DNA from: [Enterobacter] lignolyticus SCF1
GTDB taxonomy: Bacteria > Pseudomonadota > Gammaproteobacteria > Enterobacterales > Enterobacteriaceae
Assembly (NCBI RefSeq): GCF_000164865.1
Contig: NC_014618.1
Location: 4,030,001-4,094,000 of the forward strand
DNA: 64,000 bases
Reading direction: 5' to 3'
Part shown: positions 25,037-34,244 of the stretch, in pieces
Position numbering within the stretch: position 1 is the first letter of the stretch
Layout: the number at the start of each line of letters is the position of its first letter
Notes under the pieces: model-generated
Told to the model about the DNA's origin: nothing
The model's database searches: none
What the model saw: the letters and a program-made list of their open reading frames with translations, nothing else
Program-made: the position numbers and the translations under genes

Positions 25037-25813
25037 ATGGAAGTAGATCAAACGGTACAACGACAGATTACGCGGCTGTGCATTCAGTGCGGGCTGTTTT
25101 TATTGCAGCACGGCGCGGAAAGCGCGCTGGTGGAAGAGCTCTCCGGCCGTCTGGGGCGAGCGCTGGGGATGGACAGCGTTGAAAGCGCGATCTCCTCTAA
25201 CGCTATCGTGCTGACGACCATTAAGGACGGGCAGTGCCTGACCTCAACCCGCAAAAACAGCGACCGCGGCATCAACATGCACGTAGTGACGGAAGTGCAG
25301 CACATCGTCATTCTGGCGGAGCACAAGCTGCTCGACTATAAGGACGTGGAAAAACGCTTCGCGCAGATTAAACCGCTGCGCTACCCGCGCTGGCTCGTGG
25401 TGACGATGGTAGGGCTCTCCTGCGCCTGCTTTTGCAAGCTGAACAACGGCGGCTGGGACGGCGCGTTTGTCACCTTTTGCGCCAGCACCGTCGCCATGTA
25501 TATCCGCCAGCTGTTGACCCATCGCGGCATGCATCCGCAGATTAACTTTTGCATCACGGCGTTTGTTGCCACCACCGTATCGGGCCTGATGCTGCGCTTG
25601 CCTCACTTTGCGCATACCTCGACGGTCGCGATGGCGGCCAGCGTACTGCTGCTGGTCCCCGGCTTTCCGCTCATCAACGCCGTCGCCGACATGTTCAAAG
25701 GACATATCAATACCGGGCTTGCCCGCTGGGCGATTGCCAGCCTGCTGACGCTCGCCACCTGCATTGGCGTAGTCATGGCGATGACCGTATGGGGGTTACG
25801 CGGATGGGTATAA
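25037..25813 (+). CDS. yjjP: YjjP, ThrE-family exporter subunit (succinate export)
   Basis: YjjP is the larger part of a split ThrE-type exporter. In E. coli YjjP and YjjB together export succinate. The protein is 258 aa from MEVDQTVQRQITRLCIQCG. A cytosolic domain with the conserved HGAESALVEEL and SSNAIVLTT comes first, followed by about five membrane helices. Of two adjacent ATGs (25034, 25037) the second has better spacing to AGG. The long open frame upstream (from 24920) has no support. yjjB overlaps the end by 10 bp. Confidence 0.92.
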   Translation: MEVDQTVQRQITRLCIQCGLFLLQHGAESALVEELSGRLGRALGMDSVESAISSNAIVLTTIKDGQCLTSTRKNSDRGINMHVVTEVQHIVILAEHKLLDYKDVEKRFAQIKPLRYPRWLVVTMVGLSCACFCKLNNGGWDGAFVTFCASTVAMYIRQLLTHRGMHPQINFCITAFVATTVSGLMLRLPHFAHTSTVAMAASVLLLVPGFPLINAVADMFKGHINTGLARWAIASLLTLATCIGVVMAMTVWGLRGWV

Positions 25814-26277
25814 TTCAGTTTGTCATGGCGCTGCTGCAGGACATGCTGCTGTCGGCAATCCCCGCCGTCGGCTTTGCGATGGTTTTTAACGTCCCGCACC
25901 GCGCGCTGCTCTGGTGCGCCCTGCTCGGCGCCATTGGCCATAGCGTCAGAATGCTGCTAATGGCGGGTGGTTTTAATATCGAGTGGGCCACCTTTGCCGC
26001 CTCGATGCTGGTCGGCAGTATCGGCATTCAATGGTCGCGCTGGTATCTGGCGCACCCGAAAATCTTCACCGTGGCCGCCGTCATCCCCATGTTCCCGGGG
26101 ATCTCCGCGTACACCGCGATGATTTCGGCGGTGAAAATCAGCCATTTTGGCTATAGCGAAGCGCTGATGATTACGCTGCTCAGCAACTTCCTGAAAGCCT
26201 CATCCATTGTCGGCGCGCTGTCCATCGGGCTTTCGATCCCCGGGCTCTGGCTCTACCGCAAGCGTCCGCGGGTATAA
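25804..26277 (+). CDS. yjjB: YjjB, ThrE_2-family exporter subunit
   Basis: This 157-aa inner-membrane protein (MGIIQFVMALLQDMLLSA...) has about four to five helices. It is the small partner of YjjP, and the length equals E. coli. Conserved stretches are AIPAVGFAMVFNVPHRAL and VIPMFPGISAYTAMI. The ATG at 25804 overlaps the yjjP 3' end (10 bp), indicating coupled translation of the two subunits. Confidence 0.93.
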   Translation: MGIIQFVMALLQDMLLSAIPAVGFAMVFNVPHRALLWCALLGAIGHSVRMLLMAGGFNIEWATFAASMLVGSIGIQWSRWYLAHPKIFTVAAVIPMFPGISAYTAMISAVKISHFGYSEALMITLLSNFLKASSIVGALSIGLSIPGLWLYRKRPRV

Positions 26278-26289
26278 TGCCCCGACGAC

Positions 26290-26312
26290 GCCCGGCGTTT
26301 ACCGCGCCGGGC
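26290..26312 (+). terminator. Stem-loop after yjjPB
   Basis: GCCCGGCG, a 7-nt loop and CGCCGGGC form a GC-rich hairpin 12 bp past the yjjB stop. The downstream sequence AATCTCC lacks a strong U-tract, so termination may be partial before dnaT. Confidence 0.5.
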
Positions 26313-26390
26313 AATCTCCTCCCTTGCCCCACTCTGTGCTACTATCTGCCCCAGAGTATGCCCGTTGTTATCCCCGTTTGAGTAAGCGTT

Positions 26391-26930
26391 ATGTCATCGA
26401 GAATTTTGACGTCCAATGTCATCGGCATTGATGCCTTTTTGCACGATCCCGAAGATGCGTTAAACCGTGCCGAAGGCGGCGCGGTGGCGGTGTTCGCCAA
26501 TAACGCCCCGGCTTTTTATGCCATTGCGCCTGCGCGTCTGGCGCAGCTGCTTGAGCTGGAAGCCCGGCTCGCGCGTCCCGGTAGCGATGTCGCGTTAGAT
26601 GCGCAATTCTACGACGAACCTGCCGATACGCCGATGACAGTGCCGATGGGCAAATTCGCCATGTACGCCGGCTGGCAGCCGGACGCCGATTTTCAGCGCA
26701 TGGCGGCGCTGTGGGGCGTGGCGCTCACGCAGCCGGTCACCCCGGAAGAGCTGGCCGCGTTTACCGCTTACTGGCAGGCGGAAGGCAAAGTGTTCCATCA
26801 CGTACAGTGGCAGCAGAAGCTCGCCCGCAGCGTGCAGATTAACCGCGCCAGCAACGGCGGACAGCCGCGACGCGATCTCAATTCGCTGAGCGAACCCGAC
26901 AGCCACATTCCCCCCGGTTTCAGAGGTTAA
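26391..26930 (+). CDS. dnaT: DnaT, primosomal protein I
   Basis: DnaT takes part in PriA-dependent replication restart, helping to load DnaB-DnaC at stalled forks. It has 179 aa, the E. coli length, with N-terminus MSSRILTSNVIGIDAFLHD and C-terminus EPDSHIPPGFRG. The central region GKFAMYAGWQPD and the following WH-like domain are conserved. The stop is 2 bp before dnaC, so the pair forms an operon. Confidence 0.97.
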   Translation: MSSRILTSNVIGIDAFLHDPEDALNRAEGGAVAVFANNAPAFYAIAPARLAQLLELEARLARPGSDVALDAQFYDEPADTPMTVPMGKFAMYAGWQPDADFQRMAALWGVALTQPVTPEELAAFTAYWQAEGKVFHHVQWQQKLARSVQINRASNGGQPRRDLNSLSEPDSHIPPGFRG

Positions 26931-26932
26931 GT

Positions 26933-27670
26933 ATGAAAAACGTTGGTGACCTGATGCAGCGTCTGCAGAAGATGATGCCAAAACATATCGAACCGGCCTT
27001 CAAAACCGGCGAAGAGCTGCTGGCCTGGCAAAAAGAGCAAGGCGAGCTGCGCTCCGCCGCCCTTGAGCGCGAGAACCGGGCGATGAAAATGCAGCGCACC
27101 TTTAACCGCTCCGGCATTCGCCCGCTGCATCAAAACTGCTCCTTCGACAACTACCGCATCGAGTGCGACGGCCAGATGAACGCCCTGTCAAAAGCGCGTC
27201 AGTATGTCGAAGAATTTGACGGCAACCTCGCCAGCTTCATCTTTTCCGGCAAGCCGGGAACCGGAAAAAACCACCTCGCCGCCGCCATCTGCAACGAGCT
27301 GCTGCTGCGGGGAAAATCAGTGCTGATCATCACGGTGGCCGACATCATGTCCGCCATGAAGGACACCTTCGGCAACCGCGAGACCAGCGAAGAGCAGCTG
27401 CTCAACGATCTCAGCAATGTGGATCTGCTGGTGATCGACGAGATCGGCGTACAGACCGAGTCCCGTTATGAAAAAGTGATCATCAACCAGATAGTCGATC
27501 GCCGCTCGTCGTCGAAACGCCCGACCGGCATGCTGACCAACAGTAATATGGACGAAATGACCAAGCTGCTGGGGGAGCGCGTCATGGACCGTATGCGCCT
27601 TGGCAACAGCCTGTGGGTTATCTTTAACTGGGACAGCTACCGCAGCCGCGTGACCGGCAAAGAGTATTGA
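26933..27670 (+). CDS. dnaC: DnaC, DnaB helicase loader
   Basis: DnaC is an AAA+ ATPase that opens and loads the DnaB hexamer at oriC and during restart. It has 245 aa, as in E. coli. An N-terminal DnaB-binding helix region is followed by Walker A GKPGTGKN (106-113), Walker B DLLVIDE (164-170) and an arginine-finger region GERVMDRMR. It starts MKNVGDLMQRL, right after dnaT. Confidence 0.98.
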   Translation: MKNVGDLMQRLQKMMPKHIEPAFKTGEELLAWQKEQGELRSAALERENRAMKMQRTFNRSGIRPLHQNCSFDNYRIECDGQMNALSKARQYVEEFDGNLASFIFSGKPGTGKNHLAAAICNELLLRGKSVLIITVADIMSAMKDTFGNRETSEEQLLNDLSNVDLLVIDEIGVQTESRYEKVIINQIVDRRSSSKRPTGMLTNSNMDEMTKLLGERVMDRMRLGNSLWVIFNWDSYRSRVTGKEY

Positions 27671-27730
27671 GATTTTTCCTGGCGAAAGCGGCGCTATACT
27701 GGCGCTGTTTTCTCTCCACTGGAGTTTTTT

Positions 27731-28222
27731 ATGAAATTCGCAAAAGGCCTTTTGGCCACCACAGTTGTGAGCATCGCACTGCTCTCCACCACCGCTGGCG
27801 CCTCTTCATGGCAGGACACGCTGAACAGCGCCGCCAACGAACTGAGCAGCCAGAGCGGCAGCGCGCAGAAGGGCGGGATGTCGCTCTCCTCGCTGACCGG
27901 CCTGCTTAACGGCAGCAGCAGCGCGCTGAGCGCCGACAACATGAACAACGCCGCCGGTATTTTAGAGTACTGCGCCAAGCAGAAGCTGGCCTCCGCCACT
28001 AACGTCGACAACGTGAAAAACCAGATGCTGGATAAGCTCGGTCTCGGCGCGGCGGAGCAGAAGAAAGACACCAACTATCTTGACGGCATTCAGGGGCTGC
28101 TGAACGCCCAGAACGGCCAGCAGCTGAACCTCAGCGCGATCGGCAATTCGCCGCTGGCGGAACAGGTCAAAACCAAGGCCTGCGATCTGGTGCTGAAACA
28201 AGGCGCCAGCTTCCTCTCCTGA
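27731..28222 (+). CDS. yjjA: YjjA, DUF2501 exported protein
   Basis: This 163-aa protein has a signal peptide (MKFAKGLLATTVVSIALLST, cleavage likely after AGA) and a Ser/Asn/Gln-rich mature part. It includes ILEYCAKQKLASATNVDNVK and a late cysteine (KTKACDLVLKQ). It belongs to DUF2501, function unknown, probably periplasmic. It is 60 bp after dnaC with CTGGAG before the ATG, and is followed by a terminator. Confidence 0.92.
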   Translation: MKFAKGLLATTVVSIALLSTTAGASSWQDTLNSAANELSSQSGSAQKGGMSLSSLTGLLNGSSSALSADNMNNAAGILEYCAKQKLASATNVDNVKNQMLDKLGLGAAEQKKDTNYLDGIQGLLNAQNGQQLNLSAIGNSPLAEQVKTKACDLVLKQGASFLS

Positions 28223-28234
28223 CCCCGCGTCATC

Positions 28235-28266
28235 CCCACTCACCGCCCGTGTGAGTGGGTTCTTAT
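28235..28266 (+). terminator. Intrinsic terminator of yjjA
   Basis: CCCACTCAC and GTGAGTGGG form a 9-bp perfect stem with a 7-nt loop, followed by TTCTTATTTT. Confidence 0.85.
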
Positions 28267-28817
28267 TTTCCCCATTTCGTAGCATTATTTTTATTTTAAA
28301 ATACAAAATAATTCATTTTTTCAAAATAATAAAAACGTAATTATGCATTGAGCATTGTGTATTTTTAAATAAGCCATGCCTGTTTTTCACATTTTATTTA
28401 CAGGTTCTCTTTTTTCAAATTCGTGATCCAGACAGAAGAAATACACTCTAAAAAAACACCCTCTCCAGCGCTATTCCTTCTGCAACGCAGAGGGGAGATG
28501 CGTTTACCCCGTTATAAAGTTATGCCTATTAATGTGATAGCGGGAAAGCTATTGGATGTCCCCATCATGCCAGATATTGTTAGCACAACTTCTGACCGCC
28601 ACACCTCACCCCAGGCCGGACCATTGCCTGGGGTAAATTGAGGGAAGCATGCCCTGTGCAGATAATCAAACTAATACTGCGCGGCCTGAGAAATGATGCA
28701 TTTAATATCGGCGCAATGCCTCTGGCAGTTATTAAATTCGTTTTATCATTTAGTCATACTGAAAGGGCATCTCTCCATGGACCAGCCTTTACCACAAAAA
28801 AAGACGAGGAGAGTTAT
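28267..28817. other. AT-rich intergenic region upstream of katB
   Basis: A 550-bp stretch, very AT-rich at 28270-28420 and unlike the flanking GC-rich core genes. It contains a hairpin ACCCCAGGC...GCCTGGGGT (28608-28634) and a possible OxyR-like array (CTAT-N7-ATAG at 28526-28540, then CTAT at 28549). A 72-codon frame at 28423-28641 has no known relatives and no convincing start. The base composition suggests that this stretch and the following two genes were acquired. Confidence 0.6.
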
Positions 28818-30365
28818 ATGAGTAATAGCACCCGTATTGTTCGCAGCACGACCCCAACCAGGCTGCTGTTGATCCTGACTTCACTAAGTATCAGCCCGCT
28901 GATATATGCCGATACATTAACACGCGATAATGGCGCCCCTGTCGGTGATAACCAAAACTCGCAGACCGCAGGGGCTAATGGTCCCGTGCTATTGCAGGAT
29001 GTCCAGTTATTACAAAAATTGCAAAGGTTCGACCGCGAACGGATCCCGGAACGCGTAGTGCATGCCCGGGGAACTGGCGCGCACGGTGAATTCACGGCCA
29101 CCGCAGATATTTCCGATCTGAGCATGGCGAAAGTATTCTCTGCCGGAACGAAAACGCCGGTATTCGTCCGTTTCTCAAGCGTTGTTCACGGCAATCACTC
29201 CCCTGAAACGCTACGGGACCCTCGCGGTTTTGCGACCAAATTCTACACGTCGGAAGGGAACTGGGATCTGGTTGGCAATAATTTCCCGACCTTCTTTATT
29301 CGCGACGCGATTAAATTTCCGGATATGGTGCACGCCTTTAAACCGGATCCGCGGACGAATCTGGATGATGACTCGCGTCGCTTTGATTTCTTTTCACACG
29401 TTCCGGAATCCATTCGTACATTAACGCTTCTTTATTCTAACGAAGGTACTCCGGCCTCATACAGAAATATGGACGGCAACAGCGTTCATGCCTATAAACT
29501 GGTCAACAGCAAAGGCGAAGTTCATTACGTTAAGTTTCACTGGAAAACGCTGCAGGGGATAAAGAACCTTGACCCTCAGCAGGTTGAGCAGGTGCAGGGT
29601 AAAGACTACAGCCATATGACTCACGACCTCGTCGCGGCGATAAACCGCGGCGATTACCCCAAATGGGATCTCTATATTCAGGTCCTGAAGCCGTCGGACC
29701 TGGCAACATTTGATTTTGACCCTTTGGACGCCACAAAGATTTGGCCGGGAATTCCAGAGCGTAAAATTGGCCAGATGGTGCTGAATAAGAACCCGGAGAA
29801 TGTCTTTCAGGAGACAGAACAGGTCGCCATGGCCCCCTCAAACCTGGTGCCAGGAATTGAACCTTCAGAAGATAAGCTGCTGCAGGGACGCTTGTTTGCC
29901 TACGCCGACACCCAGATTTATCGCCTTGGGGCAAACGGGCTAAGCCTGCCGATCAACCGCCCCCACTCGCCCGTTAACAATATTAATCAGGACGGCAGTC
30001 TTAACAGCGGTAAACAGCAGGATAAAGGCGTCAACTACCAGCCCAGCCGTCTGTATCCCCGCGAAGAGCTGACCTCGGCACGTTACAGCCAAACGATGCT
30101 GACCGGCGCCACTCAACAGACCAAAATTCAGCGCGAACAAAACTTCAAACAGACCGGAGAACTGTATCGCTCCTATAACAAAAAAGAGCAAGACGATTTG
30201 GTAAATAGCCTGGGTTCATCGTTGGCGGACACGGACGCGGAAAGTAAGAACATTATGCTTTCCTACTTCTATAAGGCTGACAAAGAGTACGGCACCCGCT
30301 TAACTCAGGTTGCCAAAGGCGATCTTGCAACCGTGCAGAAGCTCGCGGCGACCCTCGTTGACTAA
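28818..30365 (+). CDS. katB: KatB-type periplasmic catalase
   Basis: This is a 515-aa haem catalase with an N-terminal signal peptide (residues 1-31, cleavage likely after IYA), so it should detoxify hydrogen peroxide in the periplasm. Haem-site residues are all present: His82 (RVVHARGTGAHG), Asn155 (LVGNNFPTFF) and the proximal Arg358/Tyr362 (GRLFAYADTQ). The ATG at 28818 follows GAGGAG. The frame is open to 28638 but without support. It resembles Pseudomonas KatB, which is also followed by an ankyrin gene. Codon use and the AT-rich leader differ from the neighbours; horizontal transfer is likely. Confidence 0.93.
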   Translation: MSNSTRIVRSTTPTRLLLILTSLSISPLIYADTLTRDNGAPVGDNQNSQTAGANGPVLLQDVQLLQKLQRFDRERIPERVVHARGTGAHGEFTATADISDLSMAKVFSAGTKTPVFVRFSSVVHGNHSPETLRDPRGFATKFYTSEGNWDLVGNNFPTFFIRDAIKFPDMVHAFKPDPRTNLDDDSRRFDFFSHVPESIRTLTLLYSNEGTPASYRNMDGNSVHAYKLVNSKGEVHYVKFHWKTLQGIKNLDPQQVEQVQGKDYSHMTHDLVAAINRGDYPKWDLYIQVLKPSDLATFDFDPLDATKIWPGIPERKIGQMVLNKNPENVFQETEQVAMAPSNLVPGIEPSEDKLLQGRLFAYADTQIYRLGANGLSLPINRPHSPVNNINQDGSLNSGKQQDKGVNYQPSRLYPREELTSARYSQTMLTGATQQTKIQREQNFKQTGELYRSYNKKEQDDLVNSLGSSLADTDAESKNIMLSYFYKADKEYGTRLTQVAKGDLATVQKLAATLVD

Positions 30366-30372
30366 ACCAGCC

Positions 30373-30394
30373 CCTGCCCCCGCGCGGGGGCAGG
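30373..30394 (+). terminator. GC-rich stem-loop between katB and ankB
   Basis: CCTGCCCCC, GCGC, GGGGGCAGG: a 9-bp perfect stem just after the katB stop, followed by CCTTCGC without a U-tract. It is more likely an mRNA stabiliser or attenuator inside the katB-ankB transcript than a full terminator. Confidence 0.55.
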
Positions 30395-30415
30395 CCTTCG
30401 CATAAGGACAATGTT

Positions 30416-30958
30416 ATGAAAGCCTCGTATTGGTTAGCATGCCTGTTTGCGGGTTATCTCTCGGTAGTGCCGACATCGACGGCCGCCACGGCAAATGAGA
30501 TCAAACAACAGCTGGATGCTTATCTGTGGAATGCCGCACGTGAGGGTAACAACGACGTGATAGATACGTTAATTGCGGGGAAATACAATCTTAACGTGCA
30601 GGACAGCCAGGGTTACACCGCCGTGATACTCGCGGCGTATCATGGCCACAGCACGGCGGTTGAAAAACTGCTCAGTGCCGGCGCGGATCCCTGCATACGA
30701 GATAAACGCGGCAACACGGCCCTGATGGGGGCAATCTTTAAAGGCGAAGTCCGTATAGCCCGTCGGCTGCTGGCGGCCAGCTGTAACCCGGACACGCCTA
30801 ACAACGCCGGACAAACGGCGGCAATGTATGCCTCGCTGTTTAAGCGGGATGAACTGCTGGCTGAACTCAAAGCCAAAGGTGCGAATATGGACGCCACGGA
30901 TGTCAACGGCAACAGCGCGTCCTCCCTGGCAGAGGGCGTCATTCACGGCCAGCCATAG
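30416..30958 (+). CDS. ankB: Exported ankyrin-repeat protein (AnkB-like)
   Basis: This 180-aa protein has a signal peptide (residues 1-24, STAA) followed by four to five ankyrin repeats, with hallmarks such as QGYTAVILAAYHGHSTAVEK, KRGNTALMGAIFKGEVRIAR and NAGQTAAMYASLFKRDELLA. In Pseudomonas aeruginosa the inner-membrane or periplasmic AnkB is needed for full activity of KatB, so this is probably the partner of the upstream catalase. It lies 50 bp after katB on the same strand. AAGGACA precedes the ATG. Confidence 0.88.
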   Translation: MKASYWLACLFAGYLSVVPTSTAATANEIKQQLDAYLWNAAREGNNDVIDTLIAGKYNLNVQDSQGYTAVILAAYHGHSTAVEKLLSAGADPCIRDKRGNTALMGAIFKGEVRIARRLLAASCNPDTPNNAGQTAAMYASLFKRDELLAELKAKGANMDATDVNGNSASSLAEGVIHGQP

Positions 30959-31119
30959 CGCCCTCTCGTTTACCCGCAGGCGCTCCTTTTTAGGCCGATT
31001 CCGGATTCAGGCACGCTTAAATGACGATAAAATTGCAACCACATGTCGTTGCAATTACATTGTCTGGTCAAAAAAAAGACTCACTGCCAGCAGAGGGCTG
31101 GCGTCTCTGAGGATGTGCC

Positions 31120-33411
31120 GTGTCCGGATTGGTTTCTATCGCGCTGTTTCTTGCTTCCGTGGTGATTTACGCCTGGAAAGCGGGCCGTAACACCTGGTGG
31201 TTCGCCGCCACGCTCACGGTGTTAGGGCTGTTTGTTGTCCTGAATCTGACGCTGTACGCCAGCGACTACTTCACGGGCGATGGGATCAATGACGCCGTCC
31301 TGTACACGCTCACCAACAGCCTGACCGGCGCTGGCGTTAGTAAGTACATACTTCCAGGCGCAGGCCTGGTGCTGGCCCTGACGCTGGTGTTTGGCGGCCT
31401 CGGCTGGGTTCTGCGCCGCCGCCGTTACCATCCGCATCATTTCGGCTACAGCCTGCTGGCGCTCTTCCTGGCGCTGCTGTCGGTCGACGCCAGCCCGGCG
31501 TTTCGCCAGATTAGCGAACTGGTTAAATCACAGTCCCGCGAGGGCGACCCGGATTTCGCCGCGTATTACAAAGAGCCGTCGAAAACCATCGCCAACCCGC
31601 GGCTCAACCTGGTGTATATCTACGGCGAAAGCCTTGAGCGTACCTACTTCGATAACGACGCCTTCCCCAACCTGACGCCGGAGCTTGGCGCCCTGAAGGC
31701 GGAGAGCGTCGACTTCAGCCACACCATGCAGCTGCCGGGCACCGATTACACCATCGCCGGGATGGTCGCCTCCCAGTGCGGCATTCCGCTGTTCGCGCCG
31801 TTTGAGGGCAACGCGTCGGCCTCCGTCTCCAGCTTCTTCCCGCAGAACGTCTGCCTTGGCGATATCCTGAAGCACTCCGGCTATGAGAACTACTTTATTC
31901 AGGGCGCCAACCTGCGCTTTGCCGGAAAAGACGTGTTCCTGCAGTCTCACGGCTTTGACCACCTCTACGGCGCCGAAGAGCTGAAAACCGTGGTGGCTGA
32001 CCCGGCCTACCGCAACGACTGGGGGTTCTACGACGATACCGTGCTGGATGAGGCCTGGAAAAAGTTTGAGGCGCTGTCTCAGTCCGGCAAGCGCTTCTCG
32101 CTGTTTACCCTGACCGTCGACACCCACCATCCGGACGGTTTTATCTCCCGCACCTGCCAGCGCAAAAAGTACGAGATTGGCGGCAAAGCCAACCAGTCGT
32201 TCAGCGCGGTGAGCTGCAGCCAGGAGAACATTGCGGCGTTTATTGAAAAGATCAAAGCCTCGCCGTACTTCAAAAACACGGTGGTTGTGGTCTCCTCCGA
32301 TCACCTGGCAATGAAAAATACCGCCTGGGATTACCTCAACAAGCAGGACCGCAACAACCTGTTCTTCATCCTGCGCGGCGACCAGCCGCAGCAGGACGTG
32401 GTCGGCCTGAAACGCAACACGATGGATAACGGTGCCACGGTGCTGGACATCCTCGGCGGCGATAACTTTATCGGCCTCGGGCGCAGCAGCCTCTCCGGGC
32501 AGTCGCTGTCGGAGGTGTTCCTGAATATGAAAGAGAAAGTGCTGGCGTGGAAGCCGGATATCATCCGCCTGTGGAACTTCCCGAAAGCGATTAACGATTT
32601 CACCGTCGACAGCCAGAAGAACATGATGGCCTTTTCCGGCTCAAACTTCCGCCTGCCGCTGCTGCTGCGGGTGTCCGACAACCGCGTCGAGCCGCTGCCG
32701 GAAAGCGAATACTCCGCGCCGCTGCGCTTCCAGCTGGCCGATTTCGCGCCGCGCGATAACTTCGTCTGGGTCGACCGCTGCTACAAGATGGCCCAGCTCT
32801 GGGCGCCGGAGCTTGCGCTCTCCACCGACTGGTGCGTCTCTCAGGGCCAGCTCGGCGGCGAGCAGAAGGTTCAGCATATCGACAAAGCGCAGTGGAAAGG
32901 CAAAGCGGCGTTTAAAGACACGGTGATCGACATGACGCGCTATCAGGGCAACGTCGACAGCCTGAAAATTGTCGATAACGACATTCGCTACAAGGCCGAC
33001 AGCTTTATTTTCAACGTGGCGGGCGCGCCGGAGGACGTGAAGCAGTTTAGCGGCATTTCCCGCCCGGAATCCTGGGGCCGCTGGTCAAACGCCCAGCTTG
33101 CCGATGAGGTGAAAATTGAATACGCCGCGCCGCTGCCGGAAAAATTCGACCTGGTGATCACCGCAAAGGCCTACGGGCCGAACGCCAACCGCCCGATACC
33201 GGTACGCGTTGGTGACAGTGAGCAAACGCTCACACTCGGCAACGAGGTCTCCACCACTACGCTTCATTTCGACAACCCGACGCGCAGCAGCCTGCTGACC
33301 ATTGCGCCGCCGGAGCCGCAGTCCACCAATGAGGGGAATATTCTCGGCCACTCGCCGCGCAGGCTCGGCATCGGCATGGTGGAAATTAAGGTGGTCAACC
33401 GCGAAGGGTAA
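31120..33411 (+). CDS. opgB: OpgB (MdoB), phosphoglycerol transferase I
   Basis: OpgB transfers phosphoglycerol from phosphatidylglycerol to osmoregulated periplasmic glucans. It has 763 aa, as in E. coli. Four N-terminal membrane helices (about 1-135) precede a large periplasmic domain of the sulfatase/alkaline-phosphatase superfamily. Conserved sites are LVYIYGESLERTYF, the catalytic Thr region QLPGTDYTIAGM, TVDTHHPDG and VVSSDHLAM. The start is GTG at 31120 (N-terminus MSGLVSIALFLAS), preceded by GAGGATGTGCC. The 3' end overlaps the convergent acetyltransferase gene by 17 bp. Confidence 0.97.
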   Translation: MSGLVSIALFLASVVIYAWKAGRNTWWFAATLTVLGLFVVLNLTLYASDYFTGDGINDAVLYTLTNSLTGAGVSKYILPGAGLVLALTLVFGGLGWVLRRRRYHPHHFGYSLLALFLALLSVDASPAFRQISELVKSQSREGDPDFAAYYKEPSKTIANPRLNLVYIYGESLERTYFDNDAFPNLTPELGALKAESVDFSHTMQLPGTDYTIAGMVASQCGIPLFAPFEGNASASVSSFFPQNVCLGDILKHSGYENYFIQGANLRFAGKDVFLQSHGFDHLYGAEELKTVVADPAYRNDWGFYDDTVLDEAWKKFEALSQSGKRFSLFTLTVDTHHPDGFISRTCQRKKYEIGGKANQSFSAVSCSQENIAAFIEKIKASPYFKNTVVVVSSDHLAMKNTAWDYLNKQDRNNLFFILRGDQPQQDVVGLKRNTMDNGATVLDILGGDNFIGLGRSSLSGQSLSEVFLNMKEKVLAWKPDIIRLWNFPKAINDFTVDSQKNMMAFSGSNFRLPLLLRVSDNRVEPLPESEYSAPLRFQLADFAPRDNFVWVDRCYKMAQLWAPELALSTDWCVSQGQLGGEQKVQHIDKAQWKGKAAFKDTVIDMTRYQGNVDSLKIVDNDIRYKADSFIFNVAGAPEDVKQFSGISRPESWGRWSNAQLADEVKIEYAAPLPEKFDLVITAKAYGPNANRPIPVRVGDSEQTLTLGNEVSTTTLHFDNPTRSSLLTIAPPEPQSTNEGNILGHSPRRLGIGMVEIKVVNREG

Positions 33412-34210
33412 TGCGCATTTCGTACTGCTGGATAGCCATCGTCGTATAGCCCGCCCCGTGAAACAGCGGGGTGAAGGATTCCGGCACCGCCGCCGAGGTG
33501 CCCAGCGCCGGAAACTGCTGGCCCAGCGCCCGCAGCATCTCACGCGCCAGCCCCCGACCGCGCGACCGCGGTTCGACCCACAGCAGCTGCAGCTGCGGCT
33601 TCGCCGTGACGCAGGATATCACCGCGTACGCCCGGTGGCCCAGCGTCCAGGCCCGGCACGGCAGCGTGCACAGCGAAAGCGGGTCCAGCACCCACGGCAG
33701 GCTGCCGTCGATCTCCGCCCCGGCCCGGCGCACCAGCGCCAGCACATCCGTTTCCTGCAATATTCCCTCCGGCGCGGACTGCGGCGAGCTGACGTATCCG
33801 CACAGCCCTCGCCTGACCTCAAACCCCAGCGACTGGTACAGCGCCACGCCCGCCGGATTCTGACGGATCACCTCAAGCCACATCTGCCGTACGCCTTTTT
33901 CCCGCAGCGAGGCCAGCAGCGCCGACATCATGCGCTTGCCCATCCCCTTGCCGCGGTAGCGGGGATGCACGGCAAACGCCGCCAGCCGGGCGTCATGGCC
34001 GCGCCGGGCGACAATGGCGATCGCCGCAGGCGTATCGCCCTCCAGCCAGACGCAGGAGTCAACCAGGCTCATCCCTTCCGCCGTAAAGCGCTGGACGAAG
34101 ACATCCACCACCGGCGCGAACGGCACGATATAGTCGGTAAAACAGTCCCCCAGGGCCGCGGTCAGCTGTTCGCCGCTAAAGTGGGTCGCCGGAACGGCAA
34201 TAAATTGCAT
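33395..34210 (-). CDS. Two-domain GNAT acetyltransferase
   Basis: This 271-aa protein appears to contain two GNAT folds. The first has the full acetyl-CoA loop YRGKGMGKRMMSALLASL and QNPAGVALYQSLGFEV. The second, weaker one has SRGRGLAREMLRAL and ends at FHGAGYTTM. The substrate is unknown. GGGAGG sits before the ATG at 34210. It is divergent from a second GNAT gene only 34 bp away, and its 3' end overlaps opgB. No gene of this type is recalled at this place in E. coli K-12. Confidence 0.85.
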   Translation of the reverse strand: MQFIAVPATHFSGEQLTAALGDCFTDYIVPFAPVVDVFVQRFTAEGMSLVDSCVWLEGDTPAAIAIVARRGHDARLAAFAVHPRYRGKGMGKRMMSALLASLREKGVRQMWLEVIRQNPAGVALYQSLGFEVRRGLCGYVSSPQSAPEGILQETDVLALVRRAGAEIDGSLPWVLDPLSLCTLPCRAWTLGHRAYAVISCVTAKPQLQLLWVEPRSRGRGLAREMLRALGQQFPALGTSAAVPESFTPLFHGAGYTTMAIQQYEMRITLRG

Positions 34211-34244
34211 ACGCGCCTCCCTGGGCCGCTGTTATGCTAAAGCG

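Noticed and set aside
28423..28641. 72-codon frame upstream of katB
   Set aside because: No recognisable protein, it crosses a hairpin, and it lies in an AT-rich region with no ribosome-binding site.
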